NCBI GenBank assembly: GCA_039590215.1
Contig: JBDHFX010000037.1
Coordinates: 1-13,774, forward strand
Reading direction: 5' to 3'
DNA: 13,774 bases
Source: CAMYLR01 sp039590215
GTDB taxonomy: Bacteria; Gemmatimonadota; Gemmatimonadetes; JACCXV01; JAHWKZ01
Of this stretch, positions 7,662-13,285 are shown piece after piece. Made by a program: the position numbers and the translations under genes. A model generated the notes under the pieces. That model did no database searches and had not been told where the DNA came from. It worked only from the letters and a program-made list of their open reading frames with translations. Every line of letters begins with the position of its first letter. Positions within the stretch are counted from its first letter, which is position 1.

Positions 7662-8644
7662 TTCTCGTCGGTCGAGTGGCCCGGAAACGCTCTAGCGGTC
7701 GGATCGATGTAGTGCTTGGCGAAGTTCACCGCTACCGCTGCCTCGCCGAACCCGGTTGCAATCAAGTCGAGCTTGCCGGCGTGCTGGGTGACGTCGCCAG
7801 CTGCGTAAACACCCGGCAATGCGGTCTCCATCTTGTCGTTCACGACGATGCCGTTCTTCTCCATCTCCAGTCCCCAGCTCTTGATCGGTCCGAGATCTGC
7901 TTTGAAGCCGACGTTGATCAGCAGCGCATCGACCTCGTGCGTCTGCTCCTCATCGGTGCGGTTGTCGAATATTGTGACCGACTCGAGGCAGCTGTTTCCG
8001 GTGACTGATCGGATCTCATAGTGCGTCAAGATCGGACACTTGCCGCCCTCCTTGACCACCTTGATCGTCGCCTCGTGAGCGCGGAACCCTTCCCGCCGGT
8101 GGATCAGCATGAGCGATTTGGCGATCCCTTGGAGATTCATCGCCCAGTCCAGCGCACTGTCGCCACCGCCGACGATCATGACACGCCGGCCGGCCAAAGC
8201 CGACTTGTCGCGGACCAAGTACTGGACCCCGTTACCCTCGAACCGCTCGAGCCCTTCGACCTTCAGCCGGCGTGGCTCAAACGCCCCGATCCCAGCCGAG
8301 ATCACGACCGTGTGTGTCAAGTATTCGTTCTTGTCCGTGGTGAGCTTCCAGATCTCGTCGTCCACCCGATCGAGTCCGTGCACGGTTTCTTGCAACGCAA
8401 TCGTCGCGTCGAACCGCGTCGCTTGCTCGACCAGCCCAGCCGCCAAATCCTTGGCCAGGATCTTTGCGAAACCGCCAACGTCGTAGACGTACTTCTCTGG
8501 GTACAGCGCCATCAACTGACCGCCCAGCTCGGGCAGCGAATCGATGACAACGGTCTTCATGTGACGCATGCCGGCGTAGAACACGCCGAACAGCCCAGTC
8601 GGGCCGCCGCCAAGGATCGCTACATCGTACACATCTTTGTTCAT
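7646..8644 (-). CDS. Ferredoxin/flavodoxin-NADP+ reductase, thioredoxin-reductase-like type
   Basis: FAD enzyme of 332 aa that moves electrons between NADPH and ferredoxin or flavodoxin (EC 1.18.1.2), cytoplasmic. The FAD loop is GGGPTG (12-17), followed by ELGGQLMALYPEKYVYDVGG (39-58), typical of the YumC-like group. The NADPH loop is GGGDSALDWA (159-168), with HRREGFRAHEA after it for the 2'-phosphate. YAAGDV near the C terminus closes the FAD site. The redox CxxC of true thioredoxin reductases is absent at the expected place, which separates this enzyme from TrxB. ATG at 8644; no good ribosome-binding site, and a TACAAT lies only 2 nt before the ATG. MarR-family gene 30 nt upstream; overlap with the CinA-type gene downstream. 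Its neighbours suggest that it belongs to a redox-related transcription unit. Confidence 0.94.
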   Translation of the reverse strand: MNKDVYDVAILGGGPTGLFGVFYAGMRHMKTVVIDSLPELGGQLMALYPEKYVYDVGGFAKILAKDLAAGLVEQATRFDATIALQETVHGLDRVDDEIWKLTTDKNEYLTHTVVISAGIGAFEPRRLKVEGLERFEGNGVQYLVRDKSALAGRRVMIVGGGDSALDWAMNLQGIAKSLMLIHRREGFRAHEATIKVVKEGGKCPILTHYEIRSVTGNSCLESVTIFDNRTDEEQTHEVDALLINVGFKADLGPIKSWGLEMEKNGIVVNDKMETALPGVYAAGDVTQHAGKLDLIATGFGEAAVAVNFAKHYIDPTARAFPGHSTDEKWKEN

Positions 8645-8674
8645 CGATTGTATGGCCTTGAAAAAAGGAGTTCG

Positions 8675-9103
8675 TTACAGGGTATCCAACAGCCGCTGGA
8701 GCGTGCGGTGGAGCTGTTGCTGCCCCTGGATCCCAAGCGTCGCTGTGACCCGGTGGCGCAATCGAGTCGCGCCATCGGTCAGAACCTGCTCGAGATCCCT
8801 CGCGCGGCGGGTCAAATATAGCCGTCGAACGCGGTGGTCCGAAGAATCTTCTTCGAGCCTCACCAGGCCATCCTTCACCAGTCCCCGGACGATCGTCGTC
8901 ATCGACGATTTGGCGAGCCCTGCTCGCTGGCCGACTTCGCTGATCGGCAGTCCATCCTGCTCGAACAGCGGCCACAGGACCTGGCACGTAGTAGGAGAAA
9001 TCTCGGGGAAGCCAGCCGCACCGCACCCCTCCACGAGCCGCTCCTGCCACCGCGACGCGCCGTGCGTCAGAAGCTCGCCCAAATTGATCGGCTCGGTGCT
9101 CAT
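8675..9103 (-). CDS. MarR-family transcriptional regulator
   Basis: Protein of 142 aa with a winged helix-turn-helix. LPISEVGQRAGLAKSSMTTIVRGLVKDGLV is the HTH and recognition helix, and EEDSSDHRVRRLYLTRRARDL the wing, with the D-x-R-x-(R/K) pattern typical of MarR. Such dimers repress nearby genes and release DNA on binding small phenolic ligands or on cysteine oxidation. Two cysteines (C27, C40) lie in the N-terminal helices, so redox sensing is conceivable but not shown. I chose the ATG at 9103; a TTG at 9139 would add 12 residues overlapping the NUDIX gene's end. No ribosome-binding site precedes the ATG. Instead TTGACA (9139-9134) and a weak -10 ending 6 nt before the ATG suggest a leaderless transcript. 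Likely targets are the downstream reductase gene or itself (inference from position). Confidence 0.9.
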   Translation of the reverse strand: MSTEPINLGELLTHGASRWQERLVEGCGAAGFPEISPTTCQVLWPLFEQDGLPISEVGQRAGLAKSSMTTIVRGLVKDGLVRLEEDSSDHRVRRLYLTRRARDLEQVLTDGATRLRHRVTATLGIQGQQQLHRTLQRLLDTL

Positions 9104-9125
9104 ACCAAACGTGTACGCCCGCGTG

Positions 9126-9572
9126 CTATGGGCTGTCAACCCGGAGCGCGTGTGCCACCCACCAATCGAGCGCAGCTAAGATCGGTGGATTCGCAGCCGG
9201 CAACGGAAGCGCCCGATACTCGTCCGGCTTCACCCAACGCGGGCTGGGATCGGACGCGACCGGTTTCGCAGCGTGCCGACCGCCGGGCAGCGTGCAACCG
9301 TAGGCGTATAAGGTAGTCCGCCGATCCGGATAGGCATGGCTCAGTGCGACCAGAAGACCACTGACCTCGACCTCCAGTCCGGCCTCCTCAGCGATCTCGC
9401 GCACCAGCGCCATTGCGTGCGTTTCGTCCGGCTCGACACGACCGCCCGGCAGCTCCCACAACCCTTCCATCGCTGAATCGCCGACTCGTTGCTGGATCAG
9501 CATCCGCCCGTCGCATAGCACCACCCCGACCACGATGCACTCGCTTTTGTTGACCCGATTCACGTCGCCCAC
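9126..9572 (-). CDS. NUDIX hydrolase, MutT-like
   Basis: Small cytoplasmic hydrolase of up to 148 aa cleaving nucleoside diphosphate derivatives. The Nudix box is complete: G44-x5-E50-x7-R58-E59-I-x-E62-E63-x-G65-L, the Mg2+-binding helix. MLIQQRVG followed by GLWELPGGRVEPDE resembles MutT-type 8-oxo-dGTP sanitising enzymes, but substrate cannot be read from sequence. There are two possible starts, GTG at 9572 and GTG at 9563 (residue 4). A TATAGT at 9576-9571 on this strand overlaps the first GTG and ends 7 nt before the second. If it is the promoter, the true product starts at 9563 and the mRNA is leaderless. The stop is 22 nt before the marR ATG. It is transcribed away from the zinc-ribbon/selenoprotein operon. 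Confidence 0.93.
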   Translation of the reverse strand: MGDVNRVNKSECIVVGVVLCDGRMLIQQRVGDSAMEGLWELPGGRVEPDETHAMALVREIAEEAGLEVEVSGLLVALSHAYPDRRTTLYAYGCTLPGGRHAAKPVASDPSPRWVKPDEYRALPLPAANPPILAALDWWVAHALRVDSP

Positions 9573-9578
9573 TATACA
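9550..9578 (+). promoter_or_regulatory. Candidate sigma70-type promoter for the zinc-ribbon/DUF2085/selenoprotein operon
   Basis: TTGACC at 9550-9555 and TATACA at 9573-9578 are separated by 17 nt, matching the consensus at 5 and 4 of 6 positions. Transcription would start near 9585, about 43 nt before the ATG at 9628. The -10 overlaps the candidate -10 of the divergent NUDIX gene. Confidence 0.5.
9571..9576 (-). promoter_or_regulatory. Candidate -10 element for the NUDIX gene
   Basis: On the minus strand this reads TATAGT (5 of 6 consensus positions). It ends 7 nt before the GTG at 9563, which would make that GTG the first codon of a leaderless mRNA. No good -35 is seen 17 nt upstream (AGGAAA). 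It shares its TATA core with the plus-strand -10. Confidence 0.35.
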
Positions 9579-9627
9579 TCGGGTGCGGCTCGATTTCCTG
9601 CCACCTTCCCCATTCGAGCGAGGTCCA

Positions 9628-10020
9628 ATGGAGCTGAGATGCCCCCAGTGCGGGACGGTCTACGACGTCTCACGGTACTCTGCCGGTCACACGTTCGCTT
9701 GCCAATGTGGGCACACGCTCGAGATCGGAGCGGCCGGGATGGAGGTGTCCGCCACGGCCGGGCTACCACCGATCGTCACATCCGATCCGGGCCTGCCTAC
9801 ACTCGTCAAGGCGCTCTTCTTCTTTGGCAACCTGTGCGCGTGGCCGATGCCGATCATCTCGATGATCGCCTGGTTTCTCATCCGCGATACCAAGCCCCGT
9901 ACCGCCGACGATGTCTGCAAGTACACGTGGATCCCATTCGTGATCTTCATCCTGCTGTTTGGCTTGTACATCGTGTTTGTAGTCGGGCTCAGTATGATCA
10001 GCGAGGCGGGAGGGTTCTGA
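9628..10020 (+). CDS. Zinc-ribbon membrane protein of unknown function
   Basis: Protein of 130 aa. Residues 1-30 hold a zinc-ribbon-like motif, CPQCG (5-9) with a second pair in CQCG (25-28), resembling MJ0042-type ribbons. A low-complexity linker leads to two hydrophobic segments: about 57-82 (around FFFGNLCAWPMPIISMIAWFLI) and about 100-123 (around IPFVIFILLFGLYIVFVVGL). This suggests a membrane hairpin with a cytoplasmic metal-binding head. The ATG at 9628 has CGAGGT just upstream; the open frame from 9535 would add residues unlike the ribbon and lie in the promoter. Its TGA overlaps the next ATG (TGATG), so translation is coupled to the DUF2085 gene. I do not recognise a named family for the full protein. 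Confidence 0.82.
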   Translation: MELRCPQCGTVYDVSRYSAGHTFACQCGHTLEIGAAGMEVSATAGLPPIVTSDPGLPTLVKALFFFGNLCAWPMPIISMIAWFLIRDTKPRTADDVCKYTWIPFVIFILLFGLYIVFVVGLSMISEAGGF

Positions 10021-10391
10021 TGGCCCTCGAGCGTCCGCCGATCGTCTACGTGCCGCGGTCACTGAGACCGCGCCCGGCGCTCGCCATCGGGTGCCATGGG
10101 AACCCCGACCGGTGCCTGACGGTGTACGGCTGGCGGATGCCGATTTGCGCTCGCTGTACGGGCCTCCTGGCCGGCAACGTTGCCGGAGCACTGGCGTTCA
10201 TCGCGCTCGGCTTGCCACCGGTGTTGATCGCGGTCGCCTGTCTGATGCCAATGGTCGCCGACGGTTCCGCTCAGGCCCTCACACGGTACCGCAGTACACC
10301 GCTCCGACGGTTGACCACCGGTCTGCTCGGAGGCTTTGGCCAGCTTGTGCTGATCGTCGCGCTCACCGTGCAGTTGCTTCCGACGGGCTGA
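10020..10391 (+). CDS. DUF2085 family membrane protein
   Basis: Protein of 123 aa. The motif CHGNPDRCLTVYGWRMPICARCTG (around residues 24-47) is the DUF2085 hallmark: C-H, then R, then P-x-C-x-R-C-T-G. It is followed by two or three hydrophobic segments (about 48-85 and 100-120). The function of DUF2085 is unknown; the conserved Cys-His cluster suggests metal or redox chemistry at the membrane face (inference). The ATG at 10020 shares its A with the stop of the preceding gene. The frame is open back to 9639 but the upstream part is the shadow of the zinc-ribbon gene. The TGA at 10389-10391 lies 3 nt before the next ATG. With its neighbours it forms a compact three-gene operon. Confidence 0.87.
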   Translation: MALERPPIVYVPRSLRPRPALAIGCHGNPDRCLTVYGWRMPICARCTGLLAGNVAGALAFIALGLPPVLIAVACLMPMVADGSAQALTRYRSTPLRRLTTGLLGGFGQLVLIVALTVQLLPTG

Positions 10392-10394
10392 CCC

Positions 10395-10952
10395 ATGGCG
10401 GCGTGGATAGACATGATCGATGAGGATGATGCCGAGGGGCAGCTGTCCGAGATCTACCGCCGGCTGGCAGGCCGCGACGGTAGGGTCGACCACATCTTGA
10501 AGATCCACGGGCTCAATCCTGAGTCGTTGACCGGCCACTACGAGTTCTACAAGACGATCATGCGCGGTCGTTCGCCATTGAGCCGCGCCCAGCGCGAGAT
10601 GATCGCGGTCGTCGTCTCGGCGGCCAACAGCTGCCACTATTGACTGATCCACCACGCGGAGGGTCTCCGCAGGCTGACACGCGACGACGAGCTGGTGTCT
10701 CAGCTCTCACACGACTACCGACAGGCCGAGTTGAGCCCCGCCGATCGCGCGATGCTCGACTACGCGGTCAAGCTGACCCGCGAGCCCGAGGCGATGAAGG
10801 CGGCGGATGTCGACATGCTCCGGTCGGCAGCCTTTGACGACACCGCGATCCTAGACATCGCCCAGGTAGCTGCCTATTTCGCATTCGTCAACCGATTGGC
10901 GGATGGACTCGGGGTGGAGCTCGAACCGTACTGGGAGGACGACGGGCAATAA
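10395..10952 (+). CDS. AhpD-like peroxidase-related protein, probable selenoprotein with in-frame TGA read as selenocysteine
   Basis: Read through the TGA at 10641-10643, the product is 185 aa with Sec at residue 83. The start MAAWIDMIDEDDAEG and the segment ILKIHGLNPESL fit the uncharacterised peroxidase-related enzymes (AhpD/carboxymuconolactone decarboxylase superfamily, TIGR01926-like). The AhpD active-site pattern E-x11-C-x2-C-x3-H appears as E68, C80, TGA83, H87, so the TGA replaces precisely the second cysteine, the residue that attacks peroxide in characterised AhpD. After the TGA the frame continues for 102 codons with family-like sequence (LSPADRAMLDYAVKLTR, VAAYFAFVNRLADGLGVELE). 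A SECIS-like hairpin follows the TGA. Expected role: thiol/selenol peroxide reduction in the cytoplasm, partner unknown. ATG 3 nt after the DUF2085 stop, no ribosome-binding site, so translation is probably coupled. The alternative is a pseudogene or sequencing error (TGC or TGT to TGA); the hairpin and exact position argue against it. selA, selB, selC and selD are not in the window. Confidence 0.85.
10641..10643 (+). other. Candidate selenocysteine codon (TGA)
   Basis: In-frame TGA at residue 83 of the AhpD-like gene, in the context CHY-TGA-LIHH. The base after it is C (TGAC), as in E. coli fdhF. It occupies the second position of the C-x-x-C pair. Confidence 0.83.
10652..10673 (+). promoter_or_regulatory. 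Candidate bacterial SECIS hairpin
   Basis: GCGGAG (10656-10661) and CTCCGC (10665-10670) form a perfect 6-bp stem closed by a GGT loop (10662-10664); CC (10652-10653) can pair with GG (10672-10673) below a small internal loop. The loop begins 18 nt after the TGA, within the usual 16-37 nt window for bacterial SECIS elements. The G at the first loop position is the base typically needed for SelB contact. The local GGTCT resembles the fdhF loop (AGGUCU). The hairpin lies in coding sequence for AEGLRR, and the alanine, glycine, leucine and arginine codons could vary without changing the protein. Confidence 0.7.
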
Positions 10953-11102
10953 CGCGATGCGCCATCGAGCGCACAATGCCGACGAGCTTGGCAAACGACT
11001 AGCCCGCGTCGACCGCCTTCTCATTCCACCCGCAGGTTCCGACAGAAACGACCACTTTATGTACCAAATGGCACAATTGGTGCACGGGTTCTTGCCTCTC
11101 CG

Positions 11103-12158
11103 ATGGGAATCGCGCCGCTCCTCCTCATCGCGCTCCTGGCTGGCCAGGATGCCTCGACGCCAGCCGACATGGTGGCGGTCGCCGACACTACGGATTCCAG
11201 CCAACTCGTCGCCGTTCTTCAGTTGCGGCGTGAGAATCTGCCTCACTCCGTGCGCGGTGAGATCTACCCGGTGGCCCTCCTGGAAGGCGACTCACTCGCC
11301 GATGTCGTCACATTCGGAGTCCACCCGTTCACCGGTGACGACGAGTTTCTGGCTGACCGCACAACGCCGCTGACCGTGATCCGTGACTTCACCATCTATC
11401 ATCATGGTGACGTGATCGGCGCGTTCAGCGTAAACGACATAGAGACCGCCGTGTACAGCTGCAGTCCGGTGCGGGTTGGCACCGGCAACCTGAACTTGCC
11501 CGACGAGTACATCCGATTCGGCCGATTCGATCCACGCGTCACGTCGTTGGCTGTCTCCGGACGTGGCTTCGAGTACGAGTACACGTTGAACTACTACCTC
11601 GCGCTCAGTCAGCCCGTGGACCAGCCCGAGTTCGAGTGGGATTCGTTGTTCAACCCGGCGGCAACCGAACGGCTCAGGGAAGCGATCATGCAGATCGCCA
11701 GCGATTCGCTCACACACTACGAGGCTGCGCTGAACCAAGCGGACGCGCATTGGGGAGAACCCAAATGGAGCTGGGCCGAGGGGTTTCGCACTTTTGATTT
11801 GGACCAGGACGGGTGGGCGGAGGCGATGGGCGTCGTCGAGGCTCTCGTGGTTCCGCCGGGTAACGACTCTCCTGAGTCGGCATCGGAAAACGAACCCATT
11901 CACGCCAGCATCCTGATGTGGGTCGAGGATCGGGGCCCGGACGCCGTTCCACAGGTGCTGCTAACGCTCAAGCAAGCCACTCCTACCAGCAAGGTGGACC
12001 TCGGTTACCATCTGGCAGAGGTCGTCGACATCGACGGCGACGGCGTGGCCGAACTCTTCTATCAGATCGAAGGCTGGGAGTACCATGCCTTCGCTATCTA
12101 CGCGTTCCGCGGCGACACCCTCCACGAATGGTTCTCCGGCGCCGGCTACGGCTGCTGA
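11103..12158 (+). CDS. Exported protein of unknown function with two Asp-rich calcium-binding-type loops
   Basis: Protein of 351 aa that I do not recognise. A short signal peptide (residues 1-14, MGIAPLLLIALLAG before Q15) points to export. The middle is acidic and beta-rich. Two loops with the pattern D-x-D-x-D-G-x-x-E occur at 232-240 (DLDQDGWAE) and 309-317 (DIDGDGVAE), like the Ca2+-binding turns of VCBS/FG-GAP repeats and EF-hand-like loops; they are 77 residues apart and may mark two repeats of one fold. Only two cysteines are present, C120 and the C-terminal residue C351. The ATG at 11103 has no clear ribosome-binding site. About 150 nt of non-coding sequence precede it, containing the inverted pair ACCAA/TTGGT in the 11060-11085 region. 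The YpfJ-type gene follows 93 nt after the stop. Confidence 0.78.
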   Translation: MGIAPLLLIALLAGQDASTPADMVAVADTTDSSQLVAVLQLRRENLPHSVRGEIYPVALLEGDSLADVVTFGVHPFTGDDEFLADRTTPLTVIRDFTIYHHGDVIGAFSVNDIETAVYSCSPVRVGTGNLNLPDEYIRFGRFDPRVTSLAVSGRGFEYEYTLNYYLALSQPVDQPEFEWDSLFNPAATERLREAIMQIASDSLTHYEAALNQADAHWGEPKWSWAEGFRTFDLDQDGWAEAMGVVEALVVPPGNDSPESASENEPIHASILMWVEDRGPDAVPQVLLTLKQATPTSKVDLGYHLAEVVDIDGDGVAELFYQIEGWEYHAFAIYAFRGDTLHEWFSGAGYGC

Positions 12159-12251
12159 ACCATCGACCCCGAGGCGTCGCACTAGGCGCCGACTCAGGCT
12201 AAACTCGGGTCGCTATCCGAAAAATCGAAGCTCGTATTGGGGGCCGAGGCA

Positions 12252-13088
12252 ATGCGTTGGAGACAAGGCAGACGGAGCACGAACATCGAGGATCGTCGCG
12301 GTCGACGCCCCGGCATTGCGATAGGCGGCGGGGGCGCGGGGCTGCTTCTGTTGGTGCTGGCGATGATGTGTATGGGCGGTGATCCGGCGCAGCTCTTGGA
12401 CATCGTCGGAAACACTCAGATCGCGCAACCACAACCTGAGCCAACGCAACGCCCCAGCGATGAGGTCGGCGATTTCTTGTCGGCGGTGCTTGGTAGCACC
12501 GAGGACGTGTGGTCGGAGATCTTCGCGGCTTCCGGTGCGCGGTACCGCCCGCCCACGCTGGTCATGTTCTCCGACATCGTTCGATCGGCGTGCGGAACCA
12601 ACTCGGCCGCGACCGGCCCGTTCTACTGTCCACTCGACCAGAAGGTGTACCTCGACACCAGTTTCTTCCGGCAGCTAGCGCAGCTTGGCGGGCCGGGCGA
12701 TTTCGCCGCTGCCTACGTCATCGGACACGAGATCGGCCATCACATTCAGAACTTGGTCGGCACATCGGACCGCGTGCGCCAGCTACAGAGCCGCGGGAAC
12801 CGAGCCGACGCGAATGCGTTGTCGGTCATGCTCGAGTTGCAGGCCGACTGCTATGCCGGCGCGTGGGCGCATCACGCCAACCGCACCGCGGCGTTACTCG
12901 AGCCAGGCGATGTCGAGGAAGGATTAGCCGCCGCCGCGGCGATCGGTGACGACCGTCTCATGCGGCAATCCGGCCGCGCAGTGAGCCCCGAGTCGTTCAC
13001 ACACGGGACGAGCCAGCAAAGGCAGCAATGGCTGCGGACGGGGTTGCAGACCGGCGATCTCGACGCCTGCGACACGTTCGGCAGCTAG
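12252..13088 (+). CDS. YpfJ-family neutral zinc metallopeptidase, membrane-anchored
   Basis: Protein of 278 aa. The N terminus MRWRQGRRSTNIEDRRG is typical of the YpfJ/putative neutral zinc metallopeptidase family, and the start ATG at 12252 was chosen for it; a TTG at 12237 would only add five residues. A Gly-rich hydrophobic segment (about 21-42) is the membrane anchor. A Pro/Gln-rich linker (59-68) leads to the catalytic domain. The zinc site is HEIGHH with H159, E160 and H163, and E195 in ELQADCYAGAW is the probable third ligand. The domain contains six cysteines or so, including C114, C126, C200 and C273. The physiological substrate is unknown. GAGG is only 2 nt from the ATG, too close for a normal ribosome-binding site. 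It converges with the sufU gene across a hairpin-forming spacer. Confidence 0.93.
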   Translation: MRWRQGRRSTNIEDRRGRRPGIAIGGGGAGLLLLVLAMMCMGGDPAQLLDIVGNTQIAQPQPEPTQRPSDEVGDFLSAVLGSTEDVWSEIFAASGARYRPPTLVMFSDIVRSACGTNSAATGPFYCPLDQKVYLDTSFFRQLAQLGGPGDFAAAYVIGHEIGHHIQNLVGTSDRVRQLQSRGNRADANALSVMLELQADCYAGAWAHHANRTAALLEPGDVEEGLAAAAAIGDDRLMRQSGRAVSPESFTHGTSQQRQQWLRTGLQTGDLDACDTFGS

Positions 13089-13151
13089 CCCCTCTAACTA
13101 TCGGTTCCAGCAGGCGTCCTGATACTAGGTCGGTAGGATCCTCGTGACTCC

Positions 13152-13270
13152 GGTCGGCTGGGTGATCTCCGGGGCGGCCGTTGTGCGCGGGAACGAGCCG
13201 AGACCCCGCAGCGCAGCGAGGAGACTCAACGAGTGGAGCGCCGGCCGCACCGGGGATCACCCGGCCGACC
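13152..13270. repeat. 119-nt element with 29-nt near-perfect inverted arms (MITE-like or structured RNA)
   Basis: The left arm (13152-13180, starting GGTCGGC) and right arm (13242-13270, ending GCCGACC) are reverse complements at 26 of 29 positions. Two of the three differences become G-U pairs if the plus strand is transcribed; one is a G-A mismatch. The 61-nt interior can itself form small hairpins, for example ACTC-AAC-GAGT at 13224-13234. The element lies between the convergent ypfJ-like and sufU genes. No T-tract follows and no flanking target-site duplication is obvious. It may be a non-autonomous mobile element, a strong bidirectional terminator, or a structured RNA. Confidence 0.6.
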
Positions 13271-13285
13271 AGCAACGCGAGAAAA

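Noticed and set aside
8021..8821. 266-codon open frame on the plus strand
   Set aside because: It lies antisense to the reductase and marR genes, which have full family motifs; the protein has no recognisable domain.
9639..10391. 250-codon reading of the DUF2085 frame
   Set aside because: The first half is the shadow of the zinc-ribbon gene in another frame; the family sequence begins only at the ATG at 10020.
10395..10643. AhpD-like gene as a truncated pseudogene plus a separate gene starting at 10695
   Set aside because: Both parts are in one frame, the second has no sensible start, and the only stop is a TGA at a catalytic cysteine with a SECIS-like hairpin. A point mutation is still possible, but the coincidence would be large.
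10955..10967. Hairpin CGATG-CGC-CATCG just after the selenoprotein stop
   Set aside because: The stem is only 5 bp and no T-tract follows, so it is not convincing as a terminator.
10903..11373. 156-codon open frame bridging the gap between the selenoprotein gene and the exported protein
   Set aside because: It overlaps both genes, has Arg/Ser-rich shadow composition, and the exported protein has a signal peptide and calcium-loop motifs that make its frame the real one.
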